DNA from: Planctomycetota bacterium
Lineage (GTDB): Bacteria; Planctomycetota; Phycisphaerae; Sedimentisphaerales; Anaerobacaceae
Length of the DNA: 59,691 nucleotides
Assembly: GCA_030605475.1 (NCBI GenBank)
Contig: JAUWIG010000005.1
Span: 1-59,691 of the forward strand
Direction: 5' to 3'
The notes under the pieces are model-generated. The model saw only the letters and a list, made by a program, of their open reading frames with translations. It searched no databases and had not been told where the DNA came from. Both the position numbers and the translations under genes were made by a program. Positions 37,256-43,706 of this stretch are shown piece by piece; position 1 is the stretch's first letter; every line of letters starts with the position of its first letter.

Positions 37256-37272
37256 TTTTAGTCCCTTAAAAC

Positions 37273-37845
37273 TTACGCGCTTTTTTGCAGCCAGCTGGTG
37301 TCTTTAAGTAGCTCTAAAAAGTTTTTATAAACTTTTGTTTGCCCATCATACGACAATGGCAAAAGACAATTGATGAGCTCGTCTCTGGCCTTGTCCCTGG
37401 CTTCTTCGTCAAGTTCCGCCAACGCTTTTTCCGGCATCCGGTCTTGTAGAACCGACAGTATCTTTTTTTGTCCCGCTACGGTAAAGCGGTCCAAAAGCTC
37501 CTCAAATTGCGGGAGCACAAGTCTTATCATTCCACTCCCATCCGATTCCGGCAGCTCGTCCGATTCCCGCTGCTCGTCAATTACCACCTGGCTATCTTGT
37601 TGTTCCGAATCTTCGGTGCTTTCACCCAGTTCTGACACTGCGTCTTCAAAGTGTTTTTGCTCGTCCTCAAGGAATCCTAAGAGGTCACTGCCGAGATACT
37701 CGGAGCTGGCCAGCAAAATGCGGATACACGCCAATATCCTGACGTTCGTATCCCTCGCCTCTCTTTCCAGTTTTTTTGCCAGGGCATCGGCTTCGTCCAA
37801 CACCTGGCAACCACTCATGTTGTTTTTCGTTTCTACAGTTTTCAC
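37273..37845 (-). CDS. Acidic helical protein of unknown function, first gene of the capsid block
   Basis: The GTG at 37845 has AAAGAGG six bases upstream; a TTG ten codons earlier lies in the attenuator and is less likely. The 190-residue product is mainly helix, with an acidic, Ser/Glu/Gln-rich middle (ESTEDSEQQDSQVVIDEQRE) and leucine-rich ends. It may be a scaffold, assembly factor or antirepressor. No family recognised. Its 17-base spacing to the protease gene indicates the same transcript. Confidence 0.65.
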   Translation of the reverse strand: MKTVETKNNMSGCQVLDEADALAKKLEREARDTNVRILACIRILLASSEYLGSDLLGFLEDEQKHFEDAVSELGESTEDSEQQDSQVVIDEQRESDELPESDGSGMIRLVLPQFEELLDRFTVAGQKKILSVLQDRMPEKALAELDEEARDKARDELINCLLPLSYDGQTKVYKNFLELLKDTSWLQKSA

Positions 37846-37872
37846 GATACACCTCTTTCTGTGCTCAGCGCA

Positions 37873-38002
37873 CAAAAAACGCCCGTTACGGCACGAGGTT
37901 TGTGCGGCACCATAGGAGCCGTCCGGGCGTCACCGCTCCGGAAACCTCGCACCATAAGAGGCGCGAGTTCGACTAATATGTTTTTGCCTATGGTTTTCAC
38001 GT
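37873..38002 (-). ncRNA. Folded leader with mutually exclusive hairpins (attenuator, C4-antisense-like)
   Basis: On the minus strand the leader forms an 8-bp stem CGAGGTTT/AAACCTCG (37942-37949 with 37894-37901) enclosing GGAGC/GCTCC (37935-37939 with 37915-37919). The alternative is a terminator made by ACGCCCG/CGGGCGT (37924-37930 with 37879-37885) followed by six T; the two folds share bases and exclude one another. The 11-base word TCYTATGGTGC occurs twice, once in each half. Phage P1/P4-like immunity RNAs regulate by such pairing; identity with that family is a guess. Confidence 0.5.
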
Positions 38003-38007
38003 TCATA

Positions 38008-38036
38008 TTTTTACCCCGACAGGCCGTGTCTGTCAA
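38008..38036 (-). promoter_or_regulatory. Promoter and operator for the capsid gene block
   Basis: On the minus strand: perfect TTGACA (38036-38031), 17-base spacer, TAAAAA (38013-38008). The inverted repeat GACAG-N7-CTGTC (38018-38034) overlaps the -35 box and looks like an operator for one of the island regulators. Confidence 0.55.
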
Positions 38037-38078
38037 GCCTTTTTTGTGTGAAAAAATTGTTTTTATTTTGTTAAGCAT

Positions 38079-38315
38079 TTAGCCTTCTAAGCTATCTAAG
38101 TCTCTTATCACCCGTTTGATATAACAGAGCTGCTCGTCAGCCAGTTTTCGCAAAAATGGTATCCGCACTTCAGGCTTGGAATTACGCTCTGGGTGTATTT
38201 TATTCTCCTGAATCTCCAGGGTCATGTCACTATAATCAACGCACAGTTGGGCCAGGTGGGCCCTTAGGTAATCCCGCAGCCGACTTGTCTTTTCTGCTTT
38301 TTTTGTCTCGCTCAT
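38079..38315 (-). CDS. Small charged island protein of unknown function
   Basis: A 78-residue protein that overlaps the upstream XRE gene by four bases (ATGA). It is predicted as two or three helices, rich in Arg, Lys and Glu, and includes a segment RNSKPEVRIPFLRKLADEQL. No domain recognised. Coupled translation with the two regulators upstream suggests a part in control of the island. Confidence 0.6.
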   Translation of the reverse strand: MSETKKAEKTSRLRDYLRAHLAQLCVDYSDMTLEIQENKIHPERNSKPEVRIPFLRKLADEQLCYIKRVIRDLDSLEG

Positions 38316-38785
38316 AACGACTCCAATGTGTCTAATTCATGTAAAAAGCTTAAGTAAAAAAGTTGGTTTTCCAATGTTCTTTTGAGAAGGTCTACAAACC
38401 GATTATTCCCCCACCTTGCGTCCGGCAGGGCATCTAATGCATCGAATGCCTTGTTTACTTCTTCTGCTTCCTGCGTTATCGCCGCTATCTGTTCTTGTAA
38501 ATCCGGGGGCATTTTGTCTTTGGGGTAATGAGACAAATCTATCTTACTGTTGTTGACAATAGATTCGATTCCCAGCTGCAGAACGCCTTGTAACTTCACA
38601 AGATGTTTAGTTTTCACGCTGCCGGCTCGGTCTGCTTCCCAGTGTTTTATGGTCTTAACAGAAACCCCAAGCCGGCCAGCAAGTTCTGCTTGGGACCCGC
38701 CCAAAATCTCCCTCGCTCTTCGCACCCATTCGCCAAACGTTCCCTCTTTTGCCTGTGCTTTCTTGATTTTTCTGAGCGTGCTCAT
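38312..38785 (-). CDS. XRE-family transcriptional regulator
   Basis: The helix-turn-helix is clear at residues 30-65: GSQAELAGRLGVSVKTIKHW, the typical Cro/CI-type fold. The C-terminal 90 residues are acidic helix with a heptad pattern (QIAAITQEAEEVNKAFDAL), likely for dimerisation. It overlaps its neighbours by 4 bases on both sides. It may bind the inverted repeat at 38018-38034 or that at 39058-39097. Confidence 0.8.
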   Translation of the reverse strand: MSTLRKIKKAQAKEGTFGEWVRRAREILGGSQAELAGRLGVSVKTIKHWEADRAGSVKTKHLVKLQGVLQLGIESIVNNSKIDLSHYPKDKMPPDLQEQIAAITQEAEEVNKAFDALDALPDARWGNNRFVDLLKRTLENQLFYLSFLHELDTLESL

Positions 38786-39021
38786 ATTTTGGCCCCTCTT
38801 TTTTCTTCTTGACGGTCCGTGGCCTTCTCGGTTATACTGTGCCTAAAATTATCGCCCTGGGCGGTCTCGGCTTCGGCTTCCTTACCCCCCAGGCCCTCGA
38901 TGATTGTTGTGGCTGCCGCGTTGGCGGCTGAACGGAGCTCTCTTCTGGCCCATTCTTTGACCAACCGAACGGCTTGAGGATGTCGAATAAGCACTGTTTT
39001 AGTTCTCTTTTGGGCTTTCAT
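38782..39021 (-). CDS. Ribbon-helix-helix (Arc/MetJ-type) small regulator
   Basis: The 79-residue protein begins with a beta strand and two helices in the RHH arrangement (KTVLIRHPQAVRLVKEWARR, then a second helix ending IIEGLGG), followed by a polar tail. It is the first gene of the island's minus-strand operon and faces the divergent XRE gene 75 bases away. Function as a DNA-binding regulator is inferred from the pattern. Confidence 0.6.
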   Translation of the reverse strand: MKAQKRTKTVLIRHPQAVRLVKEWARRELRSAANAAATTIIEGLGGKEAEAETAQGDNFRHSITEKATDRQEEKRGAKI

Positions 39022-39057
39022 ATACTGCCGGTACAGCGAGGTTTAATATGTATCATC

Positions 39058-39097
39058 TTGTTACACATCGGCTAATTATATAGCTTTTCTGTAACAA
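39058..39097. promoter_or_regulatory. Operator-like inverted repeat in the divergent island control region
   Basis: TTGTTACA (39058-39065) and TGTAACAA (39090-39097) form a perfect 8-bp inverted repeat, 24 bases apart, and the second arm overlaps the ATG of the plus-strand regulator. The core GTTAC/GTAAC recurs several times at 39770-39930. Confidence 0.6.
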
Positions 39098-39606
39098 TGC
39101 AAGCACAAAATTTACAAAAATATAAAAATTTTGGACAGCGACTAAGATTGCTCCGACAGAAATTAGGGCTAACCCAGGTGGGTTTGGCGAAAAAACTGGG
39201 ATTTCATTCACACGTGGCTATAAGCCGATTTGAGCAAGGTAAAAGCATACCAAGTGGGGAAATACTGATAAAGCTGGCCTCGCTTGCTGATATTGACTTG
39301 CACAAATTGCTCACTGGCGAGGCTTCTTTGGCCAAAACTAAACAAATAAGGGAATACAGAGATTCCGTTGTACGTCTTTTGCCATTTATTGATGGTTATA
39401 TGACCTGGCTACATAAACAAAAGGAAGTGTTACAAGAAGAAATGGGGCAATTGGAAGCCCTGCACAATAAGGGTAGTGCCATAAATCTGAATAAACTTAA
39501 AGAATTGAAGGCGGACTATGAGCGGTTAGAACAGCTTTACACAGACGTTATTAGTAATCTTCATGTGATATTTGAGGTGCTTGATATAAAAATAGAATCC
39601 TGTTAA
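39097..39606 (+). CDS. XRE-family repressor-like regulator with C-terminal coiled coil
   Basis: Residues 10-70 form a Cro/CI-type helix-turn-helix: LRQKLGLTQVGLAKKLGF, then SRFEQGKSIPSGEILIKLAS. The rest of the 169-residue protein is a long heptad helix (EEMGQLEALHNKGSAINLNK) for oligomerisation; no LexA-like peptidase domain is present. There is no ribosome site before the ATG, so it may be read from a leaderless mRNA. It is divergent to the capsid operon and probably acts as its repressor. Confidence 0.82.
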   Translation: MQAQNLQKYKNFGQRLRLLRQKLGLTQVGLAKKLGFHSHVAISRFEQGKSIPSGEILIKLASLADIDLHKLLTGEASLAKTKQIREYRDSVVRLLPFIDGYMTWLHKQKEVLQEEMGQLEALHNKGSAINLNKLKELKADYERLEQLYTDVISNLHVIFEVLDIKIESC

Positions 39607-40230
39607 ACTGGGCAATGTTAAAGTGGGTAGGTAAATAAATAATTCTTTAAAAAATCTAAGAATTTTTGCAAAAAAACAGTCCACCTTTATTTTTAGCCCA
39701 AAAACGTATTTGGATAAATCTTCTCTTAAATAACCCATCACCCCTCATTTTAAGCCCAAAAACACAGGGTAAGGTAACCTCCCTCTGGGGAAGGTAACAT
39801 AGGATATGTTACTTTCCGCCATTTAGAGATAATTTCTCTCCCCCTGTGATTTCCTTCTAATAGGCCTTAGAATGTAGTTTAAAGCGTTCTTAAACGTTTT
39901 AGGTCTTTATTGTTTTGCTGCCACTTATGTTACCTTGGCAATAAATTCCGGGTTTTCCGCCATATAGACATCTCTAAAATTAGAGTATCTCACTCTCTTA
40001 AAAACCTTATTATTACCCCCAAAACCCACGATTTCCCGTCCATTGTCGGCTATTCCCGCTAATGCTCTATTACCGCCACATAGAGTAAGAGTTTACAACT
40101 ATAAAGCGTTAAATGACAGAGGTATTTACCTGGTGTTTACAAAAAACAACGTATCTGTAAACAAAATGAAACATCTGTAGGGCAAAAATAGTGGATAAAG
40201 AAAGAAAGCTATGCTAAACGTATCTGCTAT
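39607..40230. other. Gene-free right flank of the island with repeated motifs
   Basis: No supported gene in 620 bases. Repeats seen: TTTTAGCCCAAAAAC (39691-39705) and TTTTAAGCCCAAAAAC (39748-39763); GTAACAT-N5-ATGTTAC palindrome (about 39794-39812) plus other GTAAC/GTTAC words near 39774 and 39927; CCGCCA followed by A/T-TAGA three times (about 39816, 39958, 40072); and a DnaA-like AGTGGATAA near 40190. Confidence 0.6.
39815..39836 (+). repeat. Right copy of the island-flanking inverted repeat
   Basis: TCCGCCATTTAGAGATAATT and on; 21 of 22 bases match the complement of 31640-31661. Immediately left of it lies the GTAACAT/ATGTTAC palindrome. Confidence 0.8.
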
Positions 40231-42216
40231 CTATCTACTATATTTAGCTGAGCAAACCCGGTTGTTCCAGCGGCAAAGCCAGTAGTTGAACAGCGTCTTC
40301 TTACCGGCCTGCTGCTGGTCGAGTCGAAAGATGCTGTTTTTTCGCCAGGCGATAATCTCGTCTACGATTTCCCGCCCCTGCTGCTCAGGAAGTTCCATCC
40401 TAATCGATTCAAGTGGGTCGCCGCTCAAGTCATAGACACTGACCTTCTTGTTAGTCGGATTATATATGAACTTGCGATTGCCTTTTACAAAGCCCGCGGG
40501 ACTTTGCTGCATCCAGCCGGAGAAATATACTTTGCGGTCATTTGGTATATGCCCAAGCGCATTAACGCCGTCAAAGCCGACAACGTTGGTATTGAATCCC
40601 AGCAAAGCCAGCAGTGTCGGGGTCAAATCAACCGAGCTAACGGCCTCTGTAGCTTTGGTTGCCGGCTCAATCAAAAATGGGGCACGCATAACCCAGGGTA
40701 CGTGCAGGACCTCTTCGAAAGCTATTCGTTCGTGGCCGTGCAGGCCGTGTTCGCCGAACGCCTCGCCGTGGTCTCCGACAACACAAAGAATAGTTTTGTC
40801 CGCAATATTTAGCCTGGTGAGCTCCGCATCCAGTGCAGCTATAAATTTGTCAGTGTAAGAAACTGCCTGCTTATAACGCCCCACAGGCTCTCTGGCTGGA
40901 GTGGCAAACCACTCGGGAACCTCATAGGGGTCGTGCGTAATCGAGCAGAGAATCGTCAGCAAAAAAGGTTTCTCATCAGCTTTTATCCATTCGCTTATTG
41001 GTTTCAACATTGAAAACTCATCGCAGGCAAGGTAGCCGAGGTGTGCATTTGGGTCGTTCAAATCATCTCTGGCCCAGAACTTATCGAAGCCAAGATTATG
41101 GACCAATCCGGGACGACATTCGAAGTTGCCTTTGGCTGACTGGAAAAACGCTGTTCGAAAATTCGACTGACCTTTCAGAATCGTGGCGATGCTCGCGTAT
41201 GGCTTTACAACGGGAACCGCCTCGGCAAGGTCCTGCGAGGCAGAAGGTAATCGGCCGGTCAGAAGCGAAAACAAGACCTTTGTGGTATGGGTGAGTGACG
41301 AGCGGGCGCTTGAAAATTCTGCACCTGCTTCGGCCAAACTCGCAAGATAGGGTGTTAGGTTACGTCCTTTCCTTCCGAGTGAAGTATATCTGTACTGAAC
41401 GCCTTCAAGGATAACTATAACCACATTGTGGTTTATCCCCTGCGACTTGGCTGACAGTTCAATCTTTAGCTGGTCAAAGGCGGGTATTTTTCGTTTGGCG
41501 TTAGTTAAATCGGTTTTGGCCAGCCGGCCCGCATCAGGCAAAATAAAACCCGTTACAGCCCTTAATTGGCAATTGTAACGCAGCCCTGCGGAAACTATTT
41601 GTGCTGAGCCTCGCCTGATAACCGCACCGTGGGCCACAGCGGCAATGAAAATGAAGATGCAGGAAATGAAGACTTTGTTGACAAAGCGTTTACGACTGTA
41701 ATCAGGCGGCAGCGGTCTTGCAAGGACGAAAAAGAAAAACGTAAGACCAATAGCGCTGGGCCCGAGCAAAATCACAGCAGTGACCGGCATTTTCGCGAGA
41801 TTGACACCAATAATGCTTAGCGCGTTCAAGGGGTTGTGAACTAAAGACAGAAGAACTGAGGGCAGGATTTGTGTCCCTGTTCTTATTAACCAGCTGGCGT
41901 TTATAATCGACCACGTGCACACAATAGCAGCAACAACACACGCTGTCCGGATGACCGACTTGCGAGGCCAGCGAAAACAAACGGTTGCCAGAACAACTTC
42001 GATTCCCAGAAGAACGGCTATGTCGGCAAGTATCCAGCCAAAGTATTCATTGACGCAGCTTGCGCGATATGAATGAAAGAACTTCACCGCCAGCGTGCAA
42101 AACAGCGCACCGAACATTATGACGCTATAGGCGCGCAGAGCCAAGAAGCCATAAAAGCGGCGAACAGACAAAACACTCCAGATTCTGAAGTTGGATTGTG
42201 AACGCCCAGTACCCAT
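40231..42216 (-). CDS. Membrane-anchored sulfatase-family hydrolase (alkaline phosphatase superfamily)
   Basis: The N-terminal 210 residues hold five or so membrane helices; the outer part is a sulfatase-type domain with VVIVILEGVQYRYTSLG (metal Asp/Glu site), the nucleophile-region SSLTHTTKVLFSLLTGRLPS, SITHDPYEVPEWF and the metal-binding VVGDHGEAFGEHGLHGHERI. This plan matches LtaS/OpgB-like phosphoglycerol transferases and membrane sulfatases; the Thr in the nucleophile position favours a phosphotransferase. The ATG at 42216 is preferred over a TTG at 42246. Substrate unknown. Its 3' end faces the island's right flank. Confidence 0.85.
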   Translation of the reverse strand: MGTGRSQSNFRIWSVLSVRRFYGFLALRAYSVIMFGALFCTLAVKFFHSYRASCVNEYFGWILADIAVLLGIEVVLATVCFRWPRKSVIRTACVVAAIVCTWSIINASWLIRTGTQILPSVLLSLVHNPLNALSIIGVNLAKMPVTAVILLGPSAIGLTFFFFVLARPLPPDYSRKRFVNKVFISCIFIFIAAVAHGAVIRRGSAQIVSAGLRYNCQLRAVTGFILPDAGRLAKTDLTNAKRKIPAFDQLKIELSAKSQGINHNVVIVILEGVQYRYTSLGRKGRNLTPYLASLAEAGAEFSSARSSLTHTTKVLFSLLTGRLPSASQDLAEAVPVVKPYASIATILKGQSNFRTAFFQSAKGNFECRPGLVHNLGFDKFWARDDLNDPNAHLGYLACDEFSMLKPISEWIKADEKPFLLTILCSITHDPYEVPEWFATPAREPVGRYKQAVSYTDKFIAALDAELTRLNIADKTILCVVGDHGEAFGEHGLHGHERIAFEEVLHVPWVMRAPFLIEPATKATEAVSSVDLTPTLLALLGFNTNVVGFDGVNALGHIPNDRKVYFSGWMQQSPAGFVKGNRKFIYNPTNKKVSVYDLSGDPLESIRMELPEQQGREIVDEIIAWRKNSIFRLDQQQAGKKTLFNYWLCRWNNRVCSAKYSR

Positions 42217-42267
42217 AGCGAGCCAAAGTACTAAAACTCCTGACAAATAGCAAGTAAGGTTTATGTT

Positions 42268-43332
42268 TTAGATACCAGGTGGGTGTGACAAATTCAAGTT
42301 CTCAAGTACCTCTTCCAAAGGCAGCTCTGCATAGCAAATGGCGGTATCGGCGGCTCCGTAATAGACCTTGAGCTTGTCGTCTTCATAGAGCAGCCCGCAG
42401 CTAAACACCACATTTCCGAAGAAGCCGTCGCATTCGTAATCAGTTTGCGGCTCAAAGATTGGTTTTTCCGTCCTTGCGATAACTTTCCAGGGCTGTTTGG
42501 CATCGGTTAGCACCGCCCCAAGGCAGTAGCGACTATCTTGGTCCGCTCCGTGATAAATCTCCAGCCAGCCCTGCTCAATTTTAAAAGGTATGGCACCGGC
42601 GCCGACCTTTGTCTCGTCCCAGAAACCGGCGCGGGGACCCATAAGACGGCGGTGATTTCCCCAACAGCTCAGGTCGGGTGATTCTGCAATCCAGATTTCC
42701 TGTTTCTTAAATAGAGGTGAAACGGGCCTGTGCAGAGCGTAATACTTGCCGTCAATTCGTTCAGGGAAAATCACCACGTCTTTGTTCTCAGGACAGAAGA
42801 TAACACCGTGACGCTGGAAAGACTTAAAGTCATTGGTCGATGCCAGAGAGGTCGTTACTCCAAAAGGGCAAACACCAACGTAATTGATATAGTATATCCC
42901 GTCGATAAGGCTAATCCTCGGGTCTTCAATTCCAAAGGTTTCGTAATCATTTGTCGGAGCAATGGTGCAGACTTCTTCAATCTCAAAGTTGATACCGTCT
43001 TTACTTCGGGCCAGTCTCAGATGCGAAATCGACGTCAAATATGTCTCCGCCGGCTTTATTATCAGCCTTGGGTCTGAAAAATCGTTTTCCAGGTCATTTT
43101 TTAAAAACTCTTTTAGGACAATGTCATCTTTGGTGACATCGTAAATAGCGGCTAACGTAACATCCGCACGTTTGCTAATCGGCCTTTCAGCCACTCGAAG
43201 CAGCAGAATAACTTCGTCTCTAAAGCGGGCAACGCCGGCATTAAATACGCCGATAACCTCGAAGTCTTTTCTGGAGGGCTTAACGTCCTTCGGCCCAATT
43301 ATAGGATTATACGGCGAACGAAATACTTTCAT
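42268..43332 (-). CDS. GH130-family glycoside phosphorylase
   Basis: The 354-residue five-bladed propeller has GH130 marks: NPIIGP at the start, GVFNAGVARFRDEVILLLRVAE, FGIEDPRISLIDGIYYINYV with the proposed catalytic Asp, VIFPERIDGKYYALHRP and EIYHGADQDSRYCLGAVL. GH130 enzymes split beta-mannosyl linkages with phosphate. No signal peptide, so it acts in the cytoplasm. AAGGAAG lies seven bases before the ATG. It lies 50 bases upstream of the sulfatase gene on the same strand. Confidence 0.92.
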   Translation of the reverse strand: MKVFRSPYNPIIGPKDVKPSRKDFEVIGVFNAGVARFRDEVILLLRVAERPISKRADVTLAAIYDVTKDDIVLKEFLKNDLENDFSDPRLIIKPAETYLTSISHLRLARSKDGINFEIEEVCTIAPTNDYETFGIEDPRISLIDGIYYINYVGVCPFGVTTSLASTNDFKSFQRHGVIFCPENKDVVIFPERIDGKYYALHRPVSPLFKKQEIWIAESPDLSCWGNHRRLMGPRAGFWDETKVGAGAIPFKIEQGWLEIYHGADQDSRYCLGAVLTDAKQPWKVIARTEKPIFEPQTDYECDGFFGNVVFSCGLLYEDDKLKVYYGAADTAICYAELPLEEVLENLNLSHPPGI

Positions 43333-43350
43333 CTGCCAGCTTCCTTTATG

Positions 43351-43453
43351 TTATTCCCTTGCTCTATTTGTCATTCTCATGCTCTTTTTGTCATTCCCGC
43401 GCTTTATTTGTCATTCCCGCGATTTATTTGTCATTCCCGCGCAAGCGGGAATC
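43351..43453. repeat. Array of about five 20-bp repeats ending in a REP-like palindrome
   Basis: Units of exactly 20 bases, best form TCATTCCCGCGCTTTATTTG, begin near 43351 and grow closer to the consensus to the right. The last unit carries ATTCCCGC-GCAA-GCGGGAAT (43432-43452), a perfect palindrome. The array lies between the GH130 start and gyrA. Confidence 0.9.
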
Positions 43454-43706
43454 TAAATCAAAAGCAATCCAGCACACATACTGAGTGGATTGGCTTTCAA
43501 TAATAGCTGCTTATAATAGAGCTTGCAAGAACTTGTTGGCCGGGTTAAATCACAATTTCCGCTATGGTGCCGAAACCACCCCGGCCGAATTGTCCTTGCC
43601 CTTTACTAAATTCCTATTCTTGACTTTTCGCACAATTGCGGGTACTTTATTGCATATAGAATTTTAATCTCGAGAACCGCAGAAAGCCGAGGATAGCGAA
43701 AAACTT

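Noticed and set aside
37842-38078. 78-codon minus-strand frame with TAAATG start and stop overlapping the next GTG
   Set aside because: The coupling is attractive, but the frame runs through a promoter, an operator-like repeat and two exclusive hairpins, which explain the sequence better as a regulatory leader. Kept open as an alternative.
43351-43453. Repeat array considered as a CRISPR
   Set aside because: Units are directly adjacent with no unique spacers and there are no cas genes.
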